DNA of 55,034 nucleotides from an uncultured Bacteroidales bacterium. Its GTDB lineage: Bacteria; Bacteroidota; Bacteroidia; Bacteroidales; Bacteroidaceae. The notes beneath the pieces were generated by a model. That model saw only the letters and a list, made by a program, of their open reading frames with translations, was not told where the DNA came from and did not search any database. The translations under genes and the position numbers were made by a program. The stretch spans positions 1 to 55,034 of the forward strand of contig CACXEH010000006.1 in the NCBI GenBank assembly GCA_902766625.1, read 5' to 3'. Of this stretch, positions 43,707 through 53,306 are shown in pieces (position 1 is the stretch's first letter; each line of letters starts with the position of its first letter).

Positions 43707-45059
43707 ATGGAAAATCCTAAAGCATTTTTAGAAGTCAGTCGTAAGGAAGCGGGTTATCGTCCGATACATGACCGCATCCATGATTTTGGTGAAGTTGAGC
43801 AGACACTCAATACAAAAGACCGTCGTCAGCAAGCCTCACGCTGTATGGATTGCGGTGTGCCTTTCTGCCATTGGGCATGTCCGTTAGGCAATAAGGCGCC
43901 AGAGTGGAATGATGCATTGTGTAAGGGTGATTGGGAAAGGGCTTATCACCTTCTCTCGTCAACCAATCCTTTTCCAGAGTTTACTGGACGCGTCTGTCCG
44001 GCTCTGTGCGAGAAAGCCTGTGTGCTGAATTTGTATAATCATGAACCAAGCACTAATCGCGAGAACGAGGCCGCTATAACGGAGATGGCTTTTCGTGAGG
44101 GGTTCATAACTTTACGCCGTCCTGTAAGCAATGGCAGGAGCGTAGCTGTCGTTGGTGCCGGTCCTGCGGGACTTGCCGCAGCCCAAGAACTTAGTCAAAA
44201 AGGATATGCGGTGACCGTATATGAAAAGAATGAGAATGCTGGTGGTTTGTTACGTTACGGCATACCTAATTTCAAACTGAACAAAGCTATTATAGATCGC
44301 CGCCTGCGTTGTATGGAAACTGAGGGTATTGTATTCCAGTACAATAAAGAAGTAAATGACTTGACATCAATAGCAGCCGAGTATGATGCTGTTGTGCTGG
44401 CGACAGGAACGCCTGTTGCGCGTGACCTGAATGTGCCCGGTAGGAATCTATCAGGTGTGCATTTTGCTCTTGAAATGCTTTCGCAACAGAATAGAATTCT
44501 TGCGGGAATGGAATTCTCAAAAGAAGAGAGAATAACAGCCAAGGGTAAAGATGTACTGGTTATAGGTGGTGGTGACACAGGGTCTGATTGTATAGGTACC
44601 GCCCATAGGCAGGGCGCGAAGAGCGTGACGCAGATTGAAATCATGCCACGACCAGTGGAGGGACCTGATGATCCTCAAAATCCCTGGCCAAACTTTCCTC
44701 GTGTCTTTAAGACAACTTCCTCGCATGAAGAAGGGTGTACCCGTAGATGGAACGTCAATACATTGGAATTCTTGGGCGAAAATGGTAGCCTGTCGGGTGT
44801 AAAAGTACAGGAGATTGATTGGGAAGCAAATCCTGACGGAGGTCGTCCGCTGATGGTAGAAAAAGGCAAACCTGAAGTTATCAAGGCAGAGTTGGTTCTT
44901 CTTGCTATGGGCTTCCTTCGTCCTGAGCATGCGGTATATCCGGATAATGTTTTTGTATGCGGTGATGCTAAGAACGGTGCGAGCCTTGTTGTGCGTGCGA
45001 TGGCTAGCGGAAAGGAGACGGCGCTGGTGATAGATGATTATATTAAAAACAAGAAATAG
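43707..45059 (+). CDS. gltD: Glutamate synthase, small subunit
   Basis: 450 aa. GltD supplies electrons from NAD(P)H to GltB. The N-terminal ferredoxin-like Cys motif is CMDCGVPFCHWACPLG, with a second set in GRVCPALCEKACVL; the FAD-binding loop is VVGAGPAGLAAAQELSQKG and the NAD(P)H loop is LVIGGGDTGSDCIGTA. ATG 43707 is preferred; an upstream in-frame TTG overlaps gltB. The spacing of 2 bp to gltB and 7 bp to amtB marks an operon. Confidence 0.96.
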   Translation: MENPKAFLEVSRKEAGYRPIHDRIHDFGEVEQTLNTKDRRQQASRCMDCGVPFCHWACPLGNKAPEWNDALCKGDWERAYHLLSSTNPFPEFTGRVCPALCEKACVLNLYNHEPSTNRENEAAITEMAFREGFITLRRPVSNGRSVAVVGAGPAGLAAAQELSQKGYAVTVYEKNENAGGLLRYGIPNFKLNKAIIDRRLRCMETEGIVFQYNKEVNDLTSIAAEYDAVVLATGTPVARDLNVPGRNLSGVHFALEMLSQQNRILAGMEFSKEERITAKGKDVLVIGGGDTGSDCIGTAHRQGAKSVTQIEIMPRPVEGPDDPQNPWPNFPRVFKTTSSHEEGCTRRWNVNTLEFLGENGSLSGVKVQEIDWEANPDGGRPLMVEKGKPEVIKAELVLLAMGFLRPEHAVYPDNVFVCGDAKNGASLVVRAMASGKETALVIDDYIKNKK

Positions 45060-45066
45060 TTGTATT

Positions 45067-46467
45067 ATGTGGAGAATATCTGTAAAAAAGCGCTGGATTG
45101 TGCTTATGTCGGCTATGACTTTAATAGCTATTATGGGATTATTTGCCGATGAGCCAACTTTTGAATGTGACTTTAGCATTGTCAACGGCGCAGATGTGGC
45201 ATGGCTGATAACTGCCACCATATTTGTCTTAATGATGACGCCGGGCCTTTCTTTCTTTTATGGCGGCATGGTCGGTGCAAAAAATGTCATCTCTACAATG
45301 CTGCAAAGTTTCATAGCCATGGGACTTATTTCTGTGTTGTGGATCACTGTTGGGTTCAGCCTGTGCTTTGGTGATGATATAGGAGGAGTCATAGGTAATC
45401 CGTTGTCATTTATAATGTTTGAAAATGTCGGTGCAGGCATATACACTACGCCGACAGGAAAAGTACTCGGAGGTGCAACGATACCGCTAGCCTTGTATGC
45501 GCTCTTTCAAATGAAATTTGCCATTATTACGCCATCGCTGATTACGGGGTCATTTGCCGAGCGTGTCCGGTTTTCTGGCTATATGTGGTTTATGATTTTC
45601 TTTTTCTTTGCCATATATTGTCCGTTAGCTCATATGACGTGGCACCCTGACGGCTTATTCCTTAAATGGGGTGTCGTTGACTTTGCTGGCGGAATCGTCG
45701 TTCATGCTTCAAGTGGTGTGGCGGCTTTGGCAGGTGCTATTTTCTTGGGAAGGCGGCAGCATAGCACGCGCCAGCGTGAGCCGGCTAATATTCCTTTTGT
45801 CCTGCTTGGAGCCGCTATGTTATGGCTGGGTTGGTTTGGCTTTAATGCCGGCAGTTCACTTCATGCAGACGGTCAGGCTGTAAAAGCTTTTCTGAACACA
45901 AATACGGCTTCGGCTACAGCGATGATGACTTGGATTTTCTTTGATTGTCTGCGCGGACGTAAGCCTTCAGCCATGGGGGCTGCAGTCGGATGTGTCGTGG
46001 GGTTGGTAGCGATAACGCCTTCAGCGGGTTTTGTTACGGTGGGCCAGAGTATATGTATATCGTTTGCCATAACCTTAATATGCAACACGGCAGTGTATTG
46101 GCGCAGTCATTCCAGTATAGATGATGCATTGGATGTATTTCCTACTCATGGCGTTGGCGGTATTTTCGGAACAGTGCTTACGGGTATTTTTATCAAAGAA
46201 GGCTTGTTGGCAGGAACATGGCAAGGGTTTTATGTCTTTCTCTTTCATCTCTTGGCGATTGTGATAGTTTTCGTTTATACGTTCGGTATGAGTTATCTGG
46301 GCTATTGGCTGGTTGACAGGTTTGTCCCTATGCGTGTCTCCATGGAGAGTGAAAGGGTAGGACTGGATTTCTCTCAGCACGATGAGCATTATGGACTGGC
46401 GCATATTGGTGAAAGAGAGATTGAAGAATATGAGGTACATATAAGAAATAAACATAAAGAACAATAA
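45067..46467 (+). CDS. amtB: Ammonium transporter
   Basis: 466 aa with about 11-12 membrane segments after an N-terminal signal-like segment. Amt conducts ammonium into the cell. Typical sequences: DVAWLITATIFVLMMTPGLS, FFYGGMVGAKN, the first pore His in PLAHMTWHPDG and the second in FPTHGVGGIFGT. The C-terminal tail is about 50 residues. ATG 45067 is 7 bp after gltD and gives a better N-terminus than an earlier start inside gltD. No glnK/P-II gene accompanies it, which is unusual for amtB. Confidence 0.95.
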   Translation: MWRISVKKRWIVLMSAMTLIAIMGLFADEPTFECDFSIVNGADVAWLITATIFVLMMTPGLSFFYGGMVGAKNVISTMLQSFIAMGLISVLWITVGFSLCFGDDIGGVIGNPLSFIMFENVGAGIYTTPTGKVLGGATIPLALYALFQMKFAIITPSLITGSFAERVRFSGYMWFMIFFFFAIYCPLAHMTWHPDGLFLKWGVVDFAGGIVVHASSGVAALAGAIFLGRRQHSTRQREPANIPFVLLGAAMLWLGWFGFNAGSSLHADGQAVKAFLNTNTASATAMMTWIFFDCLRGRKPSAMGAAVGCVVGLVAITPSAGFVTVGQSICISFAITLICNTAVYWRSHSSIDDALDVFPTHGVGGIFGTVLTGIFIKEGLLAGTWQGFYVFLFHLLAIVIVFVYTFGMSYLGYWLVDRFVPMRVSMESERVGLDFSQHDEHYGLAHIGEREIEEYEVHIRNKHKEQ

Positions 46468-46471
46468 GACT

Positions 46472-48136
46472 ATGTGTGGGATTGTAGGAATTTTTAATGT
46501 GGATGGTTCTGTGTTGCAGATGCGGGAAAAGGCCTTGGCGATGAGTCGCAAGATAAGGCACCGCGGACCTGATTGGAGTGGTATATGGTGCGGAAAATCA
46601 GCCGTATTAGCTCATGAGCGCCTGAGCATTGTTGACCCGGAGAGCGGCAGGCAACCGCTATTTTCTCCCAATGGTAAACAGGTGCTTGCCGTTAATGGTG
46701 AGATTTACAATCATCAGGAAATACGCCGCCGCTTTGCAGGCAAGTACGCCTTCAGCACAGGTAGTGACTGTGAGGTTATTCTCGCGCTCTATCGGGAAAA
46801 AGGTATAGGCTTTCTGGAGGAACTCAGTGGCATCTTTGCTTTTGCTCTGTATGACGAAGAGAAGGATGCTTTCCTGATAGCACGCGATCCGATAGGCGTC
46901 ATTCCGCTGTATATAGGCCATGACAGTGACGGAACCATATATGTGGCTTCAGAACTGAAGGCACTTGAAGGGCAGTGTGAGTGTTATGAACCATTTTTGC
47001 CAGGTCATTATTACTGGAGCGGTGAGCCGGGGATGAGGAAGTATTATAAACGTGACTGGATGGATTATGATAATGTGAAAGACAATGCAGCTAACAGTGA
47101 GGATGTCCGTCAGGCCTTGCGATCCGCGGTGAAGCGCCAACTTATGAGCGATGTACCTTATGGTGTGCTGCTCTCGGGCGGACTGGATTCAAGTGTCATT
47201 TCGGCCGTGGCGGAGCGGTTTTCGGAAAAACGCATCGAGGACGGCGGGCAGTCGCGAGCGTACTGGCCGCGCCTGCACTCTTTTGCCGTAGGACTGAAAG
47301 GTGCGCCGGATTTGGCTAAGGCGCGCCTTGTGGCTGAGCACATAGGTACCGTTCATCATGAGATAAATTACACAGTCCAAGAGGGGCTGGATGCTATTCG
47401 CGACGTTATCTAGTATATTGAGACATACGATGTGACAACGGTGAGGGCATCTACGCCGATGTATCTGCTGGCGCGTATTATCAAGTCTATGGGCATCAAG
47501 ATGGTGCTCTCTGGTGAGGGCGCCGACGAAGTGTTTGGCGGTTACCTCTATTTCCACAAAGCACCGTCAGCACGTGATTTCCATGATGAGACGGTGCGTA
47601 AGTTGTCTAAATTGTATATGTATGACTGCCTCCGCGCTAATAAGAGTCTGGCTGCATGGGGCGTTGAGGGTCGTGTGCCGTTTCTCGATAAGGATTTTCT
47701 GGATGTTGCTATGCGCGTCAACCCGTCAGCGAAGATGTGTCCCGGATCAACGATTGAGAAGAAGATCCTGCGTGAGGCATTCAGCGACATGCTTCCCGAT
47801 GAGGTGGCATGGCGTCAGAAGGAACAGTTTAGCGATGGTGTAGGCTATTCGTGGATTGACACATTGAAAAACATTACGGCTGAGTTGGTCACAGATGAGC
47901 AGATGACTCATGCAGCGGAGCGTTTCTCGATAAATCCTCCGCTTAATAAAGAGGAATATTATTACCGTTCTATTTTTTCCGAGCATTTCCCCAGCGATTC
48001 TGCTGCTCTCAGTGTGCCACAGGAGGCGAGCGTAGCCTGTTCTACGGCCATAGCCAGAGAGTGGGATGAGGCTTTCAAGCGACTTAATGATCCCAGCGGG
48101 CGTGCCGTGGCGGGCATCCACGAACAGGCTTATTGA
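46472..48136 (+). pseudogene. asnB: Asparagine synthetase B interrupted by an in-frame amber codon
   Basis: The frame is 555 codons including one TAG at 47411-47413 (codon 314) and the normal stop. AsnB makes asparagine from aspartate, glutamine and ATP. The first part has the class II amidotransferase start MCGIVGIF (Cys2), HRGPDWSG, NGEIYNH and the pyrophosphatase loop LLSGGLDSS; the part after TAG continues in the same frame with ETYDVTTVRASTPMYL and VLSGEGADEVFGGY. The total length of 554 aa equals that of E. coli AsnB, in which, as I recall, the stop position is Tyr followed by His; here the next codon is Tyr. The rest is intact, so the lesion is recent, a read-through codon or a sequence error. 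It starts 4 bp after amtB. Confidence 0.88.
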
Positions 48137-48175
48137 CGATAGGAAGCCGGATGAAGTTTTTTGAGGGGATAGTGC

Positions 48176-49072
48176 TTACCGGTTATCGGCGCAACGCTTG
48201 AGGATGTCGGAGTAGGCGTCAATGCGACGGTCGCGCAGGTAGGGCCACCAGCGTCTTACGGTCTCAGTGCGTCTTAGGCTTATTTCTGTAACGGCCGTCT
48301 CCTCTTCATATGTGCTTGCTTCATAGAGCAATTCTCCTTGCGGGCCGGCCACAAAACTGTTGCCCCAGAATTCGATGCCTTGTGACGCATGTTCTGGGTG
48401 AGGTTCAAAGCCCACACGGTTGACACTGACTACGGGTATGCCGTTGGCTATGGCGTGACTGCGCTGTATGGTTATCCATGCGTTGCGCTGACGTTGCTGT
48501 TCTTCCGCGTCGTCAAGGGCGTCGTAGCCTATGGCTGTGGGATAAATCAGCAGGTCTGCCCCCTTGAGTGCCATGATGCGCGCGCCCTCGGGGTACCATT
48601 GGTCCCAGCATACCATTACACCAAGTCTACCGAGAGAGGTCTGTATCGGCTCAAATCCGATGTCACCGGGGGCGAAATAGAAATTCTCATAGTAACCCGG
48701 GTCATCGGGGATATGCATTTTACGGTATTTGCCAGCTATGTTCCCGTTGCTCTCAAAGACTACAGCGGTGTTGTGGTACAGTCCGGGTTGGCGACATTCA
48801 AAGAGAGATGTGACCAGCACCACGCCATTTTCGCGTGCGAGTTGTGCGTAGTAGTCCGTGGCCTCTCCAGGTATCGGTGCGGCTATGTCGAATGTGTTGA
48901 CATTCTCGGTCTGGCAGAAATACAGACTGTCGTGCAATTCTTGCAAGACGATGAGTTGGGCGCCTTGCCGTGCGAGTTGGCTGATTTTCCCGGACAGTCT
49001 GTGGCGGTTGTCGCTGATGCCTGCCGTGTTGTGCTGTTGTATGATACCGACTTTGATGATTCTGGCGTGCAT
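48176..49072 (-). CDS. aguB: N-carbamoylputrescine amidase
   Basis: 298 aa from ATG 49072. It is a carbon-nitrogen hydrolase with the Glu-Lys-Cys triad: Glu in VLQELHD, Lys in YRKMHIPDDP, Cys in VMVCWDQWYPEGAR. AguB hydrolyses N-carbamoylputrescine to putrescine, CO2 and ammonia. The assignment is supported by the adjacent agmatine deiminase gene 34 bp upstream on the same strand. A TACTTTTG box at 49091-49098 (minus) could be a second, internal promoter. Confidence 0.93.
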   Translation of the reverse strand: MHARIIKVGIIQQHNTAGISDNRHRLSGKISQLARQGAQLIVLQELHDSLYFCQTENVNTFDIAAPIPGEATDYYAQLARENGVVLVTSLFECRQPGLYHNTAVVFESNGNIAGKYRKMHIPDDPGYYENFYFAPGDIGFEPIQTSLGRLGVMVCWDQWYPEGARIMALKGADLLIYPTAIGYDALDDAEEQQRQRNAWITIQRSHAIANGIPVVSVNRVGFEPHPEHASQGIEFWGNSFVAGPQGELLYEASTYEEETAVTEISLRRTETVRRWWPYLRDRRIDAYSDILKRCADNR

Positions 49073-49106
49073 AGTTACTTGTTTATGATGCAAAAGTAAG
49101 AAATAT

Positions 49107-50231
49107 TTATTTAATGACGCTCACCGGATACTGCATTGTTGAGCAGTGCAAACTGCCATGTTGCCTGATGAGGGCGCAGCAGTCAATACCCTTGACCTCA
49201 TATTTTGGGAAAATGTCTTGCAGTGCCTTCAGCGCTGTCTCGTCATTGTCCGATTGTCTGTAAGTCGGCACAAGAATTTTATGGTTGGTTATGAGGAAAT
49301 TGGCGTAGGTGGCAGGCAGACGCTCTCCGTCGGCGATGATTGGTTCAGGCAGCGGCAGGGGGACGAGGTCGTAAGGTGTGTCCTGAAGGGTTCTCATCTG
49401 CCTGAGCTCCTCTTCCATGAGGTGTAAGTCCGTGTAATGCTCGTCGTCTTGGTCTGTACATTGGGTGTACGCTATGGTGTTGTTGGGACAGAAACGGGCA
49501 AGGGTGTCGATATGCCCATCGGTGTCGTCACCGCAGAGATGGCCGTGCTCAAGCCACAGGATGCGCTGTATATGCAGCAGGTCTTTCAGTTTTTCTTCGA
49601 TGTCTGCACGGCTCATACGGGGATTTCTCTCTTTGTTGAGCAGGCAGTGTGATGTCGTCAGGACGGTGCCTTCTCCGTCGCTCTCAATCGAACCGCCTTC
49701 AAGTATGAAATCCAGACAGTCATTGTAATTGCCGTTGAGCAGTCCGCTGCTGTAGAGGTGCTTGTTGATAGCATTGTCCAGACGGGCCTCAAATTTATTT
49801 CCCCAACCGTTGAAACCGAAGTCCAGCAGTTCCGGTGAACTCTCGTTGATGACAGTGACAAAGGCATGGTCGCGTGCCCATGTGTCGTTGGTGGGACATG
49901 GGAAGAAGGTAATGTTCGCCAGAGCCTTCTGCGGCAATTTTTGAGTCAGCAACTCTTCAACCGGTGCTGTGTCGGGACATACGATAAGCAGTTTCTCGTC
50001 CGTACTGATTTCATATGCTATTTGTATATAGCATGCCGTGACTTCTTCAAGCATATCTCTCCAGTCGGTATCCGTATGCGGCCATGTGAGCTGCACCCCG
50101 CTTTGCGGGAACCATTCGGACGGAAAGAAGGAGCGCCTGCGCTCAATCCTGTCAACGACGCTTTCATTAACCTTGAGTTGCAGGGTCAAGTCGTTGATGC
50201 TTGTAGCCGGTATCTTTGAAAATATTCCCAT
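49107..50231 (-). CDS. aguA: Agmatine deiminase
   Basis: 374 aa from ATG 50231, chosen over an upstream in-frame ATG because it follows a good promoter and gives a normal family N-terminus. AguA converts agmatine to N-carbamoylputrescine. Peptidylarginine-deiminase-fold features: FFPSEWFPQSGVQLTWPH, ARDHAFVTV, LEGGSIESDGEGT, EHGHLCGDDTDGHIDTLARF and the C-terminal catalytic Cys in GSLHCSTMQYP. With aguB it forms the putrescine route from agmatine. Confidence 0.95.
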   Translation of the reverse strand: MGIFSKIPATSINDLTLQLKVNESVVDRIERRRSFFPSEWFPQSGVQLTWPHTDTDWRDMLEEVTACYIQIAYEISTDEKLLIVCPDTAPVEELLTQKLPQKALANITFFPCPTNDTWARDHAFVTVINESSPELLDFGFNGWGNKFEARLDNAINKHLYSSGLLNGNYNDCLDFILEGGSIESDGEGTVLTTSHCLLNKERNPRMSRADIEEKLKDLLHIQRILWLEHGHLCGDDTDGHIDTLARFCPNNTIAYTQCTDQDDEHYTDLHLMEEELRQMRTLQDTPYDLVPLPLPEPIIADGERLPATYANFLITNHKILVPTYRQSDNDETALKALQDIFPKYEVKGIDCCALIRQHGSLHCSTMQYPVSVIK

Positions 50232-50256
50232 ATGAAAACGCTTGTGATTCCAAGTG

Positions 50257-50288
50257 CAAAGATACATTAACCCGAAGAGTGGTACAAA
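50257..50288 (-). promoter_or_regulatory. Promoter of aguA-aguB
   Basis: Minus strand: TTTG (50285-50288), 20 bp, then TATCTTTG (50257-50264), an excellent match to the consensus. Confidence 0.8.
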
Positions 50289-50424
50289 CATTTTGGATCA
50301 AAAAAACGATTGACGTGCTTTGAAAATGTGGCTGTTGCCTTCTTTTTTGGAAAGCGCTGATAAATAACTGGAAAAATTTTATGCTGGCGGGAGTTCCAGT
50401 CCTTAGTTTATCGTATAAAAGTCG

Positions 50425-50432
50425 TAACTTTG
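50425..50432 (+). promoter_or_regulatory. -7 box (TAACTTTG) of the large lipoprotein gene
   Basis: TAACTTTG lies 94 bp before ATG 50527, implying a leader of about 90 nt. The -33 element is weak (TTAG). Confidence 0.5.
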
Positions 50433-50526
50433 TACAGTTAAATGTGCTGTGGACAATCTCCGCGACATACACGGGCAACAATGATGTCCTCCGTACCATA
50501 GTGATTGAATAAAAAATATAACGACA

Positions 50527-52980
50527 ATGAAAAAGAATCTTTTCAAACTTTGGATGCTCGCTCTGCCGATGCTTTTTGGCTTGGCATCGTGTAGTGATGA
50601 CCATGCAGACTCCAACCCGTTGGCCACACAGGTAAGCGGCCTGTGGTGGTCGCTTATTGACCAGGATGGCACCATTCAGGACGGCCAAATTGCCTATACC
50701 CGCATAGGGCAAGTCTTATGTTTCAAAGAAGACGGCACGGGCTACGGCATAACTTTCTACTTCAATGATGAAGAGAGTGACCCTATTGAGATCATAGGTG
50801 GCGAGATGATTTCTCCTTTTACTTACACCAGTACGGCCGATGGCTCGATACGTCTGCATCTTGATAACGGGTATTTTTTAGACCCTGATTATTATAAAGA
50901 CATGACGTTGACGTACACAGACGGTGCTGTCACAGCCAGCACCAAGGGCTTGAATTTCATTCTTGAAAATGCTGGCAGCGCCATGGCTGCCAAGATTCAA
51001 GAGTGGGACTACTCGGCTAACGGAGGTGCTTCTGCCAAGAGCTATAACCCCAATGACGTTGATTTTAACCATGACACATGGCGCGAGCAGGAGGCCATCT
51101 ATCTCTACGACGGCATCGGTCCTGAAACCGATGACCGTGGCAAGAAGGGCTACACGCTGGTGAACCTGCCCTGGTATAAGGGTGGTGTGGTCGAGTCAAA
51201 TCTACCCATGAATTTCTGTGATAATATTACTCCGGAGAACGGTTGGGACCTGGTGATGAACTTCTGCGGTGACAATTCGACGCGCAACGCCAACTTTTTC
51301 GCTCTCTACAACAAGTGGACGGGTATACTCCGTATCTTTACCTATGTTCCTCAGGGTTTTCAGGCCGGTAATGACCACATGTGGCGCATCACCACCAGCG
51401 GGCAGACGGCTCTCTATCAGGGGTTGCCCTATGGTGTGCCCATTGACATGACGCCTCCCGCTCCTTCAGCAATCAACCTTGACATAAACGGAGCTACACA
51501 GTATGTGTCACCTTGGGCGGAGAATCGTGCCTCTGACGGCCTCCTTACCCCCAATGCCGGTTGGTGGGCCTTTGACATGGATATGTCACAGTATCGCCCG
51601 AATCTTGACATCAGCAACGACCATATACGCCTGCAGATGTGTTCGTGGAATAAGCAGCAGGCTTCGTTCATCAGTACTCTTACTGCCAGCCTCGACGGTT
51701 CGTTCAAGGGTGACTATAAGGTAACCGAGAACCCTAAGGCCTCCACCATGCGGGCCACGAGTCAAGGTCTTCAGGCTGCTTTTTCAGCAGCGGGAGTATT
51801 CCTTAATATTGCATCCGGACAATTCGGACTCGCTGCCACAAGCATGAGCAGTTTTATTGACCATGCATTCAACTGTGGTATGGAGGCCGGCGGCATCAAC
51901 GACAAGCAGACATCTGTCAGCGGTACTATCAATCTTACGATGAACGGTAATATTGACACTCATGGTCTTATCAGCGGTTCGTCACCTGTTGTGGGCGTTT
52001 CGTCCCCGACTCTTCCTGTCAGCAAGTTTGACACCAAAAATACACTGCTCGGCAAGGGCGTTTGGAATCTCAAGACCTCGCCCGTGGTGTGGCTTACCAG
52101 TGCCAGTGCCAACTTTGATATCTTAGGCAGCTATTGGCGTGACAAGTATCCTGATATGTACTATGAAATAAATGACGGTGGCTGGAGATTCTGCAGTCCC
52201 AACAGAGCGTCGCTCTATTTCTTTGATCCGAGCAGTGTGGAGGTGGAGCTGAACCCCGACCTCTTTCCCGCAGCCGACATAGAATATACGCAGGTAGATG
52301 CCTACTGTGTCAGTAGAGCCGACAACGGTGTGCGAGGCACGGACAACTATCGCAAGGCCTTCGGACTGCAGCCGCGTTGCCAGGGTGGACGCTCTGATGC
52401 CACAGGTTATACTCAATATACATTTGGTATTAACAAGGAAGTTCTTTCCGAAAACCGCTTGTCATGGCAGTTGGATTTTGACAGAGGCGCCCACGCCTAC
52501 GACTTCTTCTACTATATGGATGAGAAGCCTGAGTACTATAGCTATCCTGCGATTGTCAGTAGACCGAAGTATGAGGGCGGATATTATAAAAATGGCTACT
52601 ATGACGCTGTTGTGGGCAGTGGGAAAACCTCTGCCATGGCTTTTGAGCCTATGGTGCTCATAGATGGCATGCGCAACACTGAGGATAATATACTGCGCAT
52701 CCCCGCTCTTGAGGTGATGGTGGCTGTAACGGTGAAGTTGCGCAGCAAGCAGAATCCGCTTGTCTATGTACGCCATTATTTGCCTGAAGTCAAGCAACTC
52801 TGGGTCGGAACGATGGGAGGTTACGATTTGTCCAAGGGCTACAGCAGCGTGTGGCAAAACCTTAAGGCCCGTCAGCCCAAAGGCTCAGGCCTGAACCGCC
52901 AGTCACCTGTCTATGACTACGAGATGTTGCGCATCGGCAAGCTACTCGAACACCTCCACCCTGATTTTAAGGCTGAGTGA
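50527..52980 (+). CDS. Large secreted lipoprotein of unknown function
   Basis: 817 aa. It has a lipoprotein signal with lipobox LASC (MKKNLFKLWMLALPMLFGLASCS), followed by an Asp/His-rich linker, so it is probably surface- or periplasm-anchored. A first domain (residues about 35-130: VSGLWWSLIDQDGTI and later beta strands) resembles lipocalin-like or calycin repeats by pattern only. The rest is aromatic- and Asn/Asp-rich (GWDLVMNFCGDNSTRN, FFALYNKWTGILRIFTYVP) with a helical Ala-rich stretch near 405-440. No catalytic motif is recognisable. It stands alone with its own promoter and terminator, and no SusC/SusD genes are adjacent. Confidence 0.75.
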   Translation: MKKNLFKLWMLALPMLFGLASCSDDHADSNPLATQVSGLWWSLIDQDGTIQDGQIAYTRIGQVLCFKEDGTGYGITFYFNDEESDPIEIIGGEMISPFTYTSTADGSIRLHLDNGYFLDPDYYKDMTLTYTDGAVTASTKGLNFILENAGSAMAAKIQEWDYSANGGASAKSYNPNDVDFNHDTWREQEAIYLYDGIGPETDDRGKKGYTLVNLPWYKGGVVESNLPMNFCDNITPENGWDLVMNFCGDNSTRNANFFALYNKWTGILRIFTYVPQGFQAGNDHMWRITTSGQTALYQGLPYGVPIDMTPPAPSAINLDINGATQYVSPWAENRASDGLLTPNAGWWAFDMDMSQYRPNLDISNDHIRLQMCSWNKQQASFISTLTASLDGSFKGDYKVTENPKASTMRATSQGLQAAFSAAGVFLNIASGQFGLAATSMSSFIDHAFNCGMEAGGINDKQTSVSGTINLTMNGNIDTHGLISGSSPVVGVSSPTLPVSKFDTKNTLLGKGVWNLKTSPVVWLTSASANFDILGSYWRDKYPDMYYEINDGGWRFCSPNRASLYFFDPSSVEVELNPDLFPAADIEYTQVDAYCVSRADNGVRGTDNYRKAFGLQPRCQGGRSDATGYTQYTFGINKEVLSENRLSWQLDFDRGAHAYDFFYYMDEKPEYYSYPAIVSRPKYEGGYYKNGYYDAVVGSGKTSAMAFEPMVLIDGMRNTEDNILRIPALEVMVAVTVKLRSKQNPLVYVRHYLPEVKQLWVGTMGGYDLSKGYSSVWQNLKARQPKGSGLNRQSPVYDYEMLRIGKLLEHLHPDFKAE

Positions 52981-53000
52981 CACCGGATGACATAGCGGGC

Positions 53001-53038
53001 GCCCCCGATAGGGGGGCTGTGAAAAAGCACCTTTTTTC
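53001..53038 (+). terminator. Probable terminator of the lipoprotein gene
   Basis: A GCCCCC/GGGGGC hairpin (53001-53017) is followed at once by GAAAAAG/CTTTTTTC (53021-53038), giving a stem with a T-run, 20 bp after the stop. Confidence 0.6.
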
Positions 53039-53066
53039 AAAATAATTACAGGACTTGTCTGCAAAT

Positions 53067-53131
53067 TAAATACATCTCCTTCATTAGCATAAGACTAATG
53101 ATGAATATGCGCTATGAAGGAGCTGTATTTA
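53067..53131. repeat. 18-nt inverted repeat with internal hairpin
   Basis: TAAATACATCTCCTTCAT (53067-53084) pairs with ATGAAGGAGCTGTATTTA (53114-53131) with one mismatch. Inside, CATTAG (53082-53087) and CTAATG (53095-53100) can form a competing hairpin. A T-run (CCTTTTTTATC) follows at 53138, so it may act as a terminator or attenuator. Confidence 0.7.
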
Positions 53132-53306
53132 TTGATGCCTTTTTTATCTGATTCCACATGTGTCTCCATCTATGCCGGGAGCTCCCCTCTGGGCTGCGAG
53201 TGGGGAATGAATGTGTTAAATTGCCATCCTGACATGGTACAGAGCAGTACCATATAAGTTTTCGACAATATGGATAGACGGATGCAGATATGCCTGTTGC
53301 CGTCTG

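Noticed and set aside
47432..48136. Second part of asnB as an independent gene starting downstream of the amber codon
   Set aside because: It is in the same frame, lacks the amidotransferase half and has no promoter or ribosome site of its own; it is better described as one interrupted gene.
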